A stretch of DNA of 64,000 nt from Atopobium sp034113385 (GCF_034113385.1 NZ_JAXEXL010000002.1:69557-133556), one strand, 5' to 3'; numbered from the stretch's first letter, positions 17,783 to 26,439 are shown. Notes: a model not told the origin generated them from the letters alone. Made by a program: numbers and translations.

Positions 17783-18322
17783 GTGTCTAAAAGTAGAAAA
17801 AAACAAATTTTCCCTGGCAAAGCTTCTAAAAAGCGGTGGGAAGAAGCTCATGTAGAACCTGATAATAAGTTCAATATTTCAAAAGCTGGTTGGTTGATCT
17901 TTATTATCGTGGAGGCTTTACTGCTAATTGCAAGCTTCTTTACCTCAAATATTCTTCTAGGAGTAGGAGCATTGGCCATTGGTATTTTTGTTGAACGCTA
18001 TGGCAAAGATTTTATTTTGCATGACTACAACATGCAGGTTGCTGAATACAGACAGCGCTTTGGTTTTGGTAAAGACGGCATGACTACTGAACAGCGCAAT
18101 GAAATCATGGCTGCTATGCGTGACGAACGTTTACGTCAGCGTCGTGAAAAGCGTGCAAAACGGCTTTCCATTAAAGAGGGTATTGATTATGAAGTTGCTC
18201 TTACCCGTGAGTATGAAAAAGTCGCAGCTAAAAGTGGTTTAACGGTCGAAGAATATCGTGAAAAAGAAAAAGCTGATTTTATTCGTCGGCAAGAGGTATT
18301 GCAGACAAATCAATCAGAGTAA
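17783..18322 (+). CDS. unknown two-helix membrane protein in the Dha/PTS cluster
   Basis: A 179-residue protein that I do not recognise. It starts at GTG 17783 with GGAAG six bases upstream. It has a basic N-terminus (SKSRKKQIFPGKASKKRW), then two close hydrophobic segments at about residues 37-75 forming a hairpin. A long, charged, probably helical tail rich in Arg, Glu and Lys fills residues 90-179. Both ends would face the cytoplasm. It is encoded between EIIB and the aldolase with no gaps that suggest a separate transcript. A role as an accessory or scaffold for the PTS or kinases is only a guess. Confidence 0.7.
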   Translation: MSKSRKKQIFPGKASKKRWEEAHVEPDNKFNISKAGWLIFIIVEALLLIASFFTSNILLGVGALAIGIFVERYGKDFILHDYNMQVAEYRQRFGFGKDGMTTEQRNEIMAAMRDERLRQRREKRAKRLSIKEGIDYEVALTREYEKVAAKSGLTVEEYREKEKADFIRRQEVLQTNQSE

Positions 18323-18357
18323 AAGTTTCAATCCGTTGCTACAACTAAGGAGAGAAA

Positions 18358-19176
18358 ATGGCGACTGACTGGAAAGAAATTAGCGCAACAAAGGAAGTTC
18401 AAGAACTTGCATACCTAATGTGGGATAAAAATTGGGATGAAGCTAATGGGGGCAATATCACTTATATTTTGACTGAAGATGAAGCAACTTCGCTTAACTA
18501 TACCATTGGTTCTGGGCGTAAAGTAGAATTGCAAATACCTGATGCTGTTCGCGGTAAGTATATTCTTACAACTGCTAGTGGGTCATATTTCCGTGAGCTT
18601 CGCGATAATCCTGATGATTTGATTGGAATTGTATATATTCCTGAGGAAGGCGATTATTACGAAATTGCTTTTGGCCTTGAGCATGACAATAAGCCTACCT
18701 CAGAATTCCCTGCCCATATTGCTACACATGCTGCTCGTTTGGCAATTGATTCTGAACAGCGTGTGGTTATGCATAATCATGCGACAAATGTTTTAGCAAT
18801 GACGCATGTTGGTCCTACGGATGAGCGTGAGTTTACCCTTGCACTTTGGCGTTTAATTCCAGAGGCACTTTTCTTATTTCCTGAGGGCATTGGTATGGTG
18901 CCATATTGTGCTTGCGGTACACAAAATATTGCTGATTTAACGCTTGAAAAGATGAAGGATCGTAAGTTTGTTATCTGGCAGTATCACGGTGTATTTTCAG
19001 CAGGCAAATCCTTGCACGATGCCTTTGGTTTGCTTGAATCTGTTGACAAGCTTTGTGGTGTATATCTTGAGATTATTCGTACTGGCAAGTTTAACGGCGG
19101 TATTAATGATGCTGAGCTGATGGAGCTTGCTGACATGTGGGGTATTACTCCTCGTAAGGGCTATCTAAATATCTAG
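18358..19176 (+). CDS. class II aldolase, rhamnulose-1-phosphate aldolase (RhaD) type
   Basis: A 272-residue zinc aldolase matching E. coli RhaD (274 aa) along its length. Catalytic and metal residues are present: Glu116 (TSEFPAH), His139 and His141 (MHNHATN), and His210 (YHGVFSAG), plus the NGGNIT phosphate-binding loop. RhaD cleaves a ketose 1-phosphate to dihydroxyacetone phosphate and an aldehyde. No rhamnose isomerase or rhamnulose kinase is nearby. The substrate here is therefore probably the product of the neighbouring PTS or Dha-type kinases rather than L-rhamnulose 1-phosphate itself. AAGGAG precedes the ATG. Confidence 0.85.
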   Translation: MATDWKEISATKEVQELAYLMWDKNWDEANGGNITYILTEDEATSLNYTIGSGRKVELQIPDAVRGKYILTTASGSYFRELRDNPDDLIGIVYIPEEGDYYEIAFGLEHDNKPTSEFPAHIATHAARLAIDSEQRVVMHNHATNVLAMTHVGPTDEREFTLALWRLIPEALFLFPEGIGMVPYCACGTQNIADLTLEKMKDRKFVIWQYHGVFSAGKSLHDAFGLLESVDKLCGVYLEIIRTGKFNGGINDAELMELADMWGITPRKGYLNI

Positions 19177-19196
19177 TTCAAAAATGTAGTATAAAT

Positions 19197-19230
19197 AGTG
19201 CTTTAATTCATTTATTTGAATTAAAGCACT
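19197..19230. repeat. perfect 14-bp inverted repeat between aldolase and EIIC genes
   Basis: AGTGCTTTAATTCA and TGAATTAAAGCACT, perfect arms around a six-base loop. It begins 20 bases after the aldolase stop. It is followed by AAAAAA rather than T residues, so it is not a standard terminator for the plus strand. It may act as a partial terminator, an mRNA-stabilising hairpin or an operator. The rest of the 193-base gap (19177-19369) is AT-rich and may hold a separate EIIC promoter (TTGATA at about 19243), not clearly defined. Confidence 0.75.
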
Positions 19231-19369
19231 AAAAAATTCGTTTTGATAGATATTTATTAGCTATTAATTCTTTATTTGTGTTAATATTGTGCATACATGG
19301 TGAAGTGCCAGCACCACGTGCAGGAGAGAGCACGCCAAACAATGTTTAATGATTTGAAGGGAGTTCTCA

Positions 19370-20767
19370 ATGGATGTTTTACTAAATGTCGTTAATTACA
19401 TCCTTGGGTTCGGAGCTGCAGTCTTCGTTCCATTGATTATGTTCATTCTTGGCCTTGCGGTTAAGATGAAGCCAGGCGAGGCTTTTATCGCTGCACTTAC
19501 TCTTGGCGTAGCTTTTACAGGCATGAATGTTTTGACTGGTTTTATGACGGGTGCAATTCAGCCTGCAGCAGAGGGCCTCGCAACTAAAACTGGTATCGTA
19601 TTGACTTCAATTGATACTGGTTGGCCAGCTATGTCGGCAATTGCATGGGCCTGGCCTTTTGGTGTTCTTTGTTTCCCACTACTTATTGTTATCAACATCG
19701 TTATGTTGGTTACCAATAAGACCAATACTCTTAATGTTGATCTTTGGAACGTCTGGAATTTGCTTTTGACAGCCGTTCTCATTAACTTTGCATGCACTTC
19801 TGCCGGCATGACCCCTGTTGTGTCAATGGTCCTTGCATTTGTTGGTGCAGGTCTTATGGCAATTATTGGTCTTAAGATTGGTGACGCTTGGGCACCTACT
19901 GTGGAGAAATTAACTGGTATTCCGGGTGTTACAGTTCCTCACTCTATGACTTTCACAGCAGTTTTCATGCTTCCTTTTGAGAAGCTTCTCGAGAAGATTC
20001 CTGCTATTGAAAATCAGAATTATGATGCTAAGTGGCTTCGCAATAAGCTTGGTATTTTTGGTGAGAACGCTGTAATGGGTCTCCTTATTGGTATTGTACT
20101 TGGCTTTGTTGCTTATGGAGAGCTTCAAGCTGCTCTTACGCTTGGTATCCAGGCTGCTACTGCAATGCAGCTTTTCCCAATGGTTTCTAAGCTTTTCATG
20201 CAGGCTCTTTCTCCAATCTCTGATGCTGTTGGTGATTGGATGAAGAATAAGTTTAATGACGGTCGTGAACTCTACATTGGTCTTGACTGGCCTATTGTTG
20301 CAGGTTCTAATGAGCTTTGGGTTCTTACGATTCTTTTGATTCCATTTGAGATCGTTCTTGCTGTTGCTCTTGCCCCAGCTGGAAATACCGTTTTGCCATT
20401 TGCTGGTATTGTGAATATCTGTGTTGCTGTTCCTGCGCTCTTTATCGCATCTGGCAACCTTGTAAAGATGTTCATTCTTGGCCTCATTACGACTCCTGTT
20501 TATTTGCTTGTTGCTTCTTCATTTGCTCCTGCATGTACTCAGCTTGCACAGCAGTATTCTCCAGACGCGCTTGCAAATATGGGTTCCAATCCCTCCATTA
20601 CTTGGTCTACGCTTGAGTGCCCTGATTTCCGTTGGGCAATTGCAAATGGCCTCTCTCTCAAGCCTGTTGGGATTATTGTCTTAATTGTTTGGCTTGTAGG
20701 CTTTGTATGGCTTATGAAGGAAATGTCTGCTCGTAATGTTGAGATTAAGAAAGAGCTCAATAGCTAA
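19370..20767 (+). CDS. PTS EIIC component, galactitol type
   Basis: A 465-residue integral membrane permease with about ten or more hydrophobic segments, matching the galactitol EIIC family by its N-terminus (ILGFGAAVFVPLIMFILGL) and its conserved hydrophilic loop (DWPIVAGSNELWV). It translocates and phosphorylates the cluster's substrate together with EIIB at 17462. GAAGGGAG precedes the ATG. Galactitol-type EIIC proteins transport polyols and some ketoses, so the exact substrate is open. It is separated from the aldolase by 193 bases, so it may have its own promoter in addition to readthrough. Confidence 0.9.
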   Translation: MDVLLNVVNYILGFGAAVFVPLIMFILGLAVKMKPGEAFIAALTLGVAFTGMNVLTGFMTGAIQPAAEGLATKTGIVLTSIDTGWPAMSAIAWAWPFGVLCFPLLIVINIVMLVTNKTNTLNVDLWNVWNLLLTAVLINFACTSAGMTPVVSMVLAFVGAGLMAIIGLKIGDAWAPTVEKLTGIPGVTVPHSMTFTAVFMLPFEKLLEKIPAIENQNYDAKWLRNKLGIFGENAVMGLLIGIVLGFVAYGELQAALTLGIQAATAMQLFPMVSKLFMQALSPISDAVGDWMKNKFNDGRELYIGLDWPIVAGSNELWVLTILLIPFEIVLAVALAPAGNTVLPFAGIVNICVAVPALFIASGNLVKMFILGLITTPVYLLVASSFAPACTQLAQQYSPDALANMGSNPSITWSTLECPDFRWAIANGLSLKPVGIIVLIVWLVGFVWLMKEMSARNVEIKKELNS

Positions 20768-20811
20768 TTCTTAAATCAAATAGCAGGGTTTTGTGTCATC
20801 TCTCCATTGTG

Positions 20812-20844
20812 ACCGCTCACCATTTAAATGGTGAGCGGTTTTTG
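20812..20844 (+). terminator. rho-independent terminator after EIIC
   Basis: ACCGCTCACCAT and ATGGTGAGCGGT pair perfectly and are followed by TTTTTG. It ends the Dha/PTS transcript and lies just before the convergent AraC gene. Confidence 0.9.
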
Positions 20845-20883
20845 TACAGATGGTATGCGTTACTGCTTTAAATACCTCCTGTA

Positions 20884-21858
20884 TTAAGGGTTTGGTTCAT
20901 TTTCTTCAAAATAGCCAGTTGCCTCCCACTTTTTTCGATATTGAAGAGGGGTATATCCTTCTAACTCTTTAAATAGCGCGGAAAAATGGCTGGGTTGAGG
21001 TATGCCGCATAGCTGTGCTATAGATTTAATTGAGTAATCCGTATACTTTAGCAAATCACGTGCGTATCGCATCCTATTTGCATTTAGGTATTCACTGATG
21101 TTTACACCGACATATCGTTTGAAGTTTCGAGAAAGATGAAACTTACTTACTCCAACCTGTTCAGATAAATCATCTAAATTCACTTTATTGGTATAGTTCC
21201 AATTAAGATAATTAATTGATTGTCGAATGTATTCAGGAACTGAATTGAGCGTAAGGCTTGAATCAACTCTATTCTCAAGCAATAGTGTCATGATATGTAC
21301 AATGGAGTCGTTAGCCAATATCTCTCTACGAATTGACGAGCTTTTTGCAAGGTTAAGCATTACCTCAAATAGATGCTTGAATCTTTCTAAGTTATTTACA
21401 TGAGTATAGTTGTTTCCGTATTTCGTAAATTCTTTATAGTAACCACGAGCAGAGTTGCCGTTAAATTGTATCCAGTAGTAATTCCAAGATTCATCTTCTA
21501 CACCTATGGTGTAGTCTTTTTTACAGTCAAGCCATACTATATCTCCCGAGCGCAAAACATGATGCTGACCGTCAAAATCAAAATAGCCCGATCCAGATGT
21601 GGTTAAAAAAATGTTATACCCCTCTAAATGAGGAGAAGTGCGAATAAAGCCATTACTTGCTTCATAGTAACCAACCCGCTGAATGAAAAAGAAGGTACTA
21701 ATTGCGGTTGGTGTGGGTGTATAGATAATCCTAATGGAATCTTTGCTGAGGTTATTTCTTTTGATGTTGGCAGTGATATTTGGCGAGTTTACAGGCCCAG
21801 TTTGTTTCTGAGGAGTCGCTCCATCAAAATCAACTATTGTTTCTTCACTGATTGACAT
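20884..21858 (-). CDS. AraC-family transcriptional regulator
   Basis: A 324-residue regulator: an N-terminal cupin-like sensor domain (about residues 60-190, with GYFDFDGQHHVLRSGDIVWLDC) and a C-terminal pair of helix-turn-helix motifs (LSEQVGVSKFHLSRNFKRY and SIAQLCGIPQPSHFSALFKE). ATG 21858 is chosen because AGGAG lies ten bases upstream; an upstream ATG at 21903 would add 15 residues. It is convergent with EIIC and AT-rich like the Dha/PTS block, so it may be the activator of that block, but this is inference. An 11-base direct repeat lies about 80-105 bases upstream of its start. Confidence 0.9.
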   Translation of the reverse strand: MSISEETIVDFDGATPQKQTGPVNSPNITANIKRNNLSKDSIRIIYTPTPTAISTFFFIQRVGYYEASNGFIRTSPHLEGYNIFLTTSGSGYFDFDGQHHVLRSGDIVWLDCKKDYTIGVEDESWNYYWIQFNGNSARGYYKEFTKYGNNYTHVNNLERFKHLFEVMLNLAKSSSIRREILANDSIVHIMTLLLENRVDSSLTLNSVPEYIRQSINYLNWNYTNKVNLDDLSEQVGVSKFHLSRNFKRYVGVNISEYLNANRMRYARDLLKYTDYSIKSIAQLCGIPQPSHFSALFKELEGYTPLQYRKKWEATGYFEENEPNP

Positions 21859-21939
21859 ATAGCTATAGCTCCTAGATTGAAAGAACGAAACCAATATACT
21901 CATAAAAGTATCGTACTAATTGAACAGAAACAATTTAGT

Positions 21940-21962
21940 AAGTAAATGTATAAGTAAATGTA
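21940..21962. repeat. direct repeat upstream of the AraC gene
   Basis: AAGTAAATGTA occurs at 21940-21950 and again at 21952-21962, a 12-base period. AraC-family proteins often bind direct repeats, so this is a possible autoregulatory site. Confidence 0.5.
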
Positions 21963-21999
21963 GCTATCATATCTAAAAAATGTGAAAGTAATTAATCAA

Positions 22000-22653
22000 T
22001 CACTTTTGTATAGCGCGTTCAAGGGCGGTTCTGTTAATAATGCTAAACCCTTGGTTTTCTCGATGAAGAATATTTTGATTACAAAGCTCCTCTAGTAGAC
22101 GAAACATATGTCGGTAACTCATACCAATAGAAGCAGAAACTTCAGTGAGCGTGTCAGAGAAAATCCCCGCGTTTTCATTGTTGATAATGTAGGCGCAAAG
22201 GCGCTGCTTTCCCGTGTAGAGCGCGGATGAAACGTAGGAATCTGCAGAGCTTGCTAGTTTACGAGCAAGACCACTACCCAATTTGTTAGAGAATACAATA
22301 TTATGCGTTAGTTCCTTTTGGCATAGGGAATAGGGGAGTTGAATACATTCCAGCTGCGTGATAGCGCTTACCGTAGTTTTTGCTTGAGGTGCATTGCTCA
22401 TGAGCTCAATGTCTCCAATAACACCACTAGAGATATACCAGCTTACAATGAGCGTTTTACCATTATTACCTAGTCTAAATGCCTTTGCGCGTCCTTTTGT
22501 GACCAGCCAAAAGCTCGTAAACACGTCTCCTTCGTTAATTATGGCTTCTCCAGGGCTGTATAGTGTGCGGCAGCAGTTGGTCAGATCAATTTTTGATAAT
22601 CCATATGCCGCCATTGCTTCCTGTTGTAATTGGGTAAGACACCTAGTTTTCAT
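22000..22653 (-). CDS. Crp/Fnr-family transcriptional regulator (YeiL-like)
   Basis: 217 residues. The cyclic-nucleotide-binding-like barrel is at about 25-135 (SPGEAIINEGDVFTSFWLVTKGRAKAF) and a C-terminal helix-turn-helix follows (LTEVSASIGMSYRHMFRLLEEL). The YTGKQRLCAYI stretch before the HTH is like E. coli YeiL. No Fnr-type cysteine cluster for Fe-S binding is obvious. It is divergent from a DMT-family exporter, with 109 bases between them containing a GACATATGTC palindrome. This pairing suggests it controls the exporter. Confidence 0.87.
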   Translation of the reverse strand: MKTRCLTQLQQEAMAAYGLSKIDLTNCCRTLYSPGEAIINEGDVFTSFWLVTKGRAKAFRLGNNGKTLIVSWYISSGVIGDIELMSNAPQAKTTVSAITQLECIQLPYSLCQKELTHNIVFSNKLGSGLARKLASSADSYVSSALYTGKQRLCAYIINNENAGIFSDTLTEVSASIGMSYRHMFRLLEELCNQNILHRENQGFSIINRTALERAIQK

Positions 22654-22702
22654 GGTATATACCTCAACTTGTGGAGAGACTACGTGTTGTTCTTTTTAGT
22701 AT

Positions 22703-22712
22703 GACATATGTC
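22703..22712. promoter_or_regulatory. palindrome between Crp/Fnr regulator and DMT transporter
   Basis: GACATATGTC, a perfect 10-bp palindrome in the divergent intergenic region 22654-22762. Crp-family dimers bind palindromes, so it is a candidate operator; the sequence is not the classical TGTGA-N6-TCACA. Confidence 0.35.
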
Positions 22713-22762
22713 CTATCTATCTATAGTACTGCATCGTTAAGGTAAGGGCGGGAAGGAGCAAC

Positions 22763-23674
22763 ATGTGTATCTTTTTATCTGTGCTTACCGGCGTGGTTTT
22801 ATCGGTAATGATTGCCATAAACGGGAATTTAACAAATCTCTATGGTGCGTTTTGGGCGGCAGTTATTATTTACTGCGTAGGTAGTCTTGTTGCCTTTGCG
22901 CTATGTAAGATGGAAAAAGAACAGAGACCCATTTTTGGACAGGGTCCCGTTTGGATATATTTGGGTGGTGCTATTGGCTTAATCACTACCGTATTTCAAA
23001 ACTTTGCGTTTGGCAAAATCAGTGTGACAAGTCTTATTGCGCTGGGCCTGCTGGGGCAAACGCTTACTTCGTGCGTTATTGACCACTTTGGATTATTTGA
23101 TTGTCCCAAACGTCCATTCTCTGGTAAGCAGCTTCCTGGTCTTGTGTGTAGCTTTGCTGGCATTTTTCTTATGATGGATACTTCAGTTGGAGCATCTGCG
23201 TTGGTTGCCATTGTATTGTCTTTGAGTGCGGGCGTAACCGTTGTCCTTTCTCGCATGGTGAATGCTCGTCTTGCTCAGCAAACAAGTGTGCTGCGCAGCT
23301 CGTTTGTTGCTCACATTACTGGCTTGCCGCTTACGTTGCTGCTGGCGTTTGGCTTTACTGGCGCGTCGTTACCACAGGTAGCTGCTGGACAACTTGGTTC
23401 TGTTTGGATGTATCTGGGCGGAGCGCTCGGTGTAACGGTAATTTTGTTATGCAATATTACGGTGCCTAAAGTGCCTGCATTCCGTTTAACACTCTTAACC
23501 TTTATTGGGCAGGTAGGCATGGGGGCTCTGCTTGATGCGCTTATGGGTAATGTGCAGTCTGGTGCCACGCTTATAGGTGGTATGGTAATTGCAGCAGGTT
23601 TGTTACTTAATTTTTGTATTGAAGCTTTGTGTATCCACAAAAGTTCTGCGTCAGAAGTTGTGCAGACTGCCTAA
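22763..23674 (+). CDS. DMT-superfamily transporter (YdcZ family)
   Basis: A 303-residue membrane protein with about ten hydrophobic helices arranged as two similar halves. Both halves contain a VWIYLGGAIG / VWMYLGGALG segment, the mark of the duplicated YdcZ (DMT) family. The ATG has GGAAGGAG upstream. It is divergent from the Crp/Fnr gene. Transported compound unknown; members are presumed exporters or importers of small molecules. Confidence 0.85.
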   Translation: MCIFLSVLTGVVLSVMIAINGNLTNLYGAFWAAVIIYCVGSLVAFALCKMEKEQRPIFGQGPVWIYLGGAIGLITTVFQNFAFGKISVTSLIALGLLGQTLTSCVIDHFGLFDCPKRPFSGKQLPGLVCSFAGIFLMMDTSVGASALVAIVLSLSAGVTVVLSRMVNARLAQQTSVLRSSFVAHITGLPLTLLLAFGFTGASLPQVAAGQLGSVWMYLGGALGVTVILLCNITVPKVPAFRLTLLTFIGQVGMGALLDALMGNVQSGATLIGGMVIAAGLLLNFCIEALCIHKSSASEVVQTA

Positions 23675-23705
23675 ACATATCTGAACATCTTCCAAAAAAG
23701 ATAGT

Positions 23706-23743
23706 AAAAATGTAGCCTACCGTCATTTGATAGTAGGCTACAT
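23706..23743 (-). terminator. rho-independent terminator of pyk
   Basis: ATGTAGCCTAC and GTAGGCTACAT pair perfectly. On the minus strand the hairpin is followed by TTTTTACT, placing it after pyruvate kinase. It lies between the convergent DMT gene and pyk. Confidence 0.85.
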
Positions 23744-23780
23744 GCATGCGTTGGTGCGCTAGTTACATGTATGGCAAACC

Positions 23781-25223
23781 CTAGTTAACCTGGCAGACCA
23801 TAACCATGTTGGTGGAAGTGGAGTAGTCACCCTGAACAGGAGAGGTCTTGGGATCACCAGCGGTGATAACAACCAAATCACCCTTTTTGACTAGGTCAAG
23901 ATTCTTAGCTTCTTTAAGGGCAATCTCTATGGTGCCGTTAAAGTTATCGGAATCCTCAGTTACAAAGCACTTTACACCCCAATAGAAGGAGCACTTGCGA
24001 TAGGTCTTCTCGGAAGGCGTAAAGGCGTACAAAGGAAGTTTGGGACGGAAGTCAGAAATTAAACGAGCAGTACGACCAGATGCTGTGGGGGCAATAATGC
24101 AGGTAGCACCAACGCGCTCAGCGGTGGTAACAGCAGCAAAGCCAATAGCGCCATTAACATTCTTTACGCCACCACGGTCAAAGTAGGTATTGCGCTCTTT
24201 GAGGTATTTCTCGGTTTCCGTGGCAATGGATGCCATGGTTTTAACAGCATCGATAGGATATTTACCAGCTGCGGTCTCACCGGAAAGCATGACACAGTCA
24301 GTACCATCATAGATTGCGTTTGCTACATCGTTAACCTCTGCACGGGTGGGGCGAGGGTTACGAATCATGGAGTCAAGCATCTGTGTTGCAGTAATAACAG
24401 GTTTATAAGCCTGATTGCACTTGCTAATAATGGTCTTTTGAATGTGGGGAACTTCAGCTGCAGGGACCTCTACACCTAAGTCACCGCGGGCAACCATGAT
24501 GCCAGAAGAAGCTTCTAGAATCTCGTCGAAGTTTTTAACGCCCTGTGCGCACTCAATCTTGGGGTATACGGAGATGCGTTCTGCACCTTGCTCGGCACAA
24601 ATGGCACGAATTTCATTTACGCCTGCTGCATCACGAATAAAGGAAGCAGCAATTGCATCAATGCCAACCTCACAACCAAAAATGATGTCAGCACGGTCGC
24701 GCTCAGTAACTGCAGGAAGGCCAACTTCAACATTAGGCAGGTTAACGCCTTTGCGCTCACCCAGTTCACCACCGTTGTTTACAATGCAGTGCATATCATT
24801 GCCATCTACAGAAACAACCTCAAGGCCAATCAGGCCGTCATCAATAAGAATGATGGATCCAGGAACTACCTCGTTAGGAAGATTTTTGTAGTCAAGCGAG
24901 AAACGCTTGGCATTACCAACAACGCCATCATCAGTAGTAATAACAACTTCATCACCGGTGGTAAGCGTGACCTTCTCGTGATTCTCAAGCTCGCCCGTAC
25001 GCACCTCGGGACCTTTGGTGTCCAGCATAATGGCTACAGGAACACCAAGTTCTGCAGCAATTTTACGGACGCGCTCTACACCAGCACGATGATAGTCATG
25101 AGAGCCGTGGGAGAAATTAAAACGAGCAACGTTCATGCCATTGCGAATAAGCTCACGCAAGACGTTCTCATCCTCTGTAGAGGGGCCCATAGTGCAAACA
25201 ATTTTAGTTTTCTTGCTGGTCAC
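23781..25223 (-). CDS. pyk: pyruvate kinase
   Basis: Makes pyruvate and ATP from PEP and ADP, the last step of glycolysis. 480 residues. Conserved elements in order: TKIVCTMGPS at the N-terminus, NFSHGSH, LDTKGPEVRTGE, the B domain, the active-site segment near KIECAQG, MVARGDLGVE, and the C-terminal domain. The start GTG 25223 has GGAAG five bases upstream and gives the normal N-terminus; the upstream ATG at 25271 would add 16 atypical residues. No C-terminal PEP-utiliser extension is present. Confidence 0.97.
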   Translation of the reverse strand: MTSKKTKIVCTMGPSTEDENVLRELIRNGMNVARFNFSHGSHDYHRAGVERVRKIAAELGVPVAIMLDTKGPEVRTGELENHEKVTLTTGDEVVITTDDGVVGNAKRFSLDYKNLPNEVVPGSIILIDDGLIGLEVVSVDGNDMHCIVNNGGELGERKGVNLPNVEVGLPAVTERDRADIIFGCEVGIDAIAASFIRDAAGVNEIRAICAEQGAERISVYPKIECAQGVKNFDEILEASSGIMVARGDLGVEVPAAEVPHIQKTIISKCNQAYKPVITATQMLDSMIRNPRPTRAEVNDVANAIYDGTDCVMLSGETAAGKYPIDAVKTMASIATETEKYLKERNTYFDRGGVKNVNGAIGFAAVTTAERVGATCIIAPTASGRTARLISDFRPKLPLYAFTPSEKTYRKCSFYWGVKCFVTEDSDNFNGTIEIALKEAKNLDLVKKGDLVVITAGDPKTSPVQGDYSTSTNMVMVCQVN

Positions 25224-25339
25224 AGCTCTTCCTTTCTTTGTGGTACAAGGCCACTTGTGACGGTGTTGCATACGTTTTAAACATGTAGTTACAAAAAAGT
25301 ATACCGCGCTCAGAACTATAAATGGGCATCAAAGTATAA

Positions 25340-26344
25340 CTAGCAAACAACACTGTGCTCAATAAAGTTCTTATCGCCGGCGTAAGCTCGTGCGTTTGCC
25401 AAGGTGGTATGTGCAATTTGAGCCAATGCTTCCTTCGTAAAGAATGCCTGATGGCTGGTAATTACTACGTTAGGAAACGAGCAAAGCTGTGCCGTTGGTG
25501 AATTAAAAATCTCATCCGTACGATCGCGGTATACGTTGGGGTTTTCTTCTTCATACACATCTAAGCCTGCGGCGCCAATCTTGCCAGACAAAATGCCACG
25601 TATAAGTGCGTGAGTGTCTACCAAACCGCCACGGCCTGTGTTAATAAAAATCACACCATCCTTCATGCTGGCAATGCTGACATCATTGATCATGTGATAG
25701 CTTTCTTCGTTAAGAAACGCATGCAAAGAGATAAGATCTGCGCGCGCAAAAAGCTCTTTGTTAGATACGTACTCATCAATGACGTGCTCTTCATGAATGA
25801 GCTTTTGGTTGGGGTAAGGGTCAGAGCCTAAAACGGTCATGCCAAAACCCTTGCAAATACGGCACAGTGCAGCACCGATTCTGCCCGTGCCAATAATGCC
25901 AGCGGTTTTACCATAAAGCGTTTCTCCTACAAGACCTACCAACGAGAAGTCATTCTCGCGAACACGATTGTAACCACGGTGTATACGCCTGTTTGCTGTG
26001 AGTGCCAGGCCCATGGCATGCTCTGCTATAGCCTCGGGGGAATAGGCGGGAACGCGGGTAATGGTCATACCCAGCTTTTTTGCGTATGCAACATTGACTA
26101 CATCAAAGCCTGCACAACGCATCAAGATGAGTTGTACGCCCAGACCACTGAGGATTTCTAGCGTCATGGCGGATAGGTTGTCATTAACAAACGCACAGAC
26201 ACCATCGTAGCCACTTGATAGCGGGGCTGTCATAGGAGTGAGGTTGGACTCAGTGTACTCCAGTTCTATATCGGGATAGTTGATGAGTTCATTATTGAAG
26301 GATTCGATGTCATAACTCTTGGCACCAAAGACTAAAATTTTCAT
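25340..26344 (-). CDS. D-2-hydroxyacid dehydrogenase, probably D-lactate dehydrogenase
   Basis: 334 residues, NAD-dependent. It has the Rossmann motif GIIGTGRIGAALCRI, the catalytic Arg in NTGRGGLVD, a Glu in the YEEENPN segment and the catalytic His in ITSHQAFFT, which matches the LdhA-like group better than glycerate or phosphoglycerate dehydrogenases. It would reduce pyruvate to D-lactate to regenerate NAD in fermentation, a natural partner for the neighbouring pyruvate kinase. AAAGGA precedes the ATG. Confidence 0.88.
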   Translation of the reverse strand: MKILVFGAKSYDIESFNNELINYPDIELEYTESNLTPMTAPLSSGYDGVCAFVNDNLSAMTLEILSGLGVQLILMRCAGFDVVNVAYAKKLGMTITRVPAYSPEAIAEHAMGLALTANRRIHRGYNRVRENDFSLVGLVGETLYGKTAGIIGTGRIGAALCRICKGFGMTVLGSDPYPNQKLIHEEHVIDEYVSNKELFARADLISLHAFLNEESYHMINDVSIASMKDGVIFINTGRGGLVDTHALIRGILSGKIGAAGLDVYEEENPNVYRDRTDEIFNSPTAQLCSFPNVVITSHQAFFTKEALAQIAHTTLANARAYAGDKNFIEHSVVC

Positions 26345-26439
26345 GCGCAGTCCTTTCTTATGTCATCGCAAGAGTGCGAGAAGGGTGTATCTAATTGTAC
26401 AAAGGTACACTCTAGTGTAGTCGCTTTTTTGGATAGTAG

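Noticed and set aside
18358..19176. L-rhamnose catabolic operon
   Set aside because: The aldolase is RhaD-like but there is no RhaA isomerase, RhaB kinase or rhamnose mutarotase in the window, and the kinases are of the Dha family.
24588..25280. Plus-strand open frame of 230 codons over pyk
   Set aside because: Antisense shadow of pyruvate kinase.
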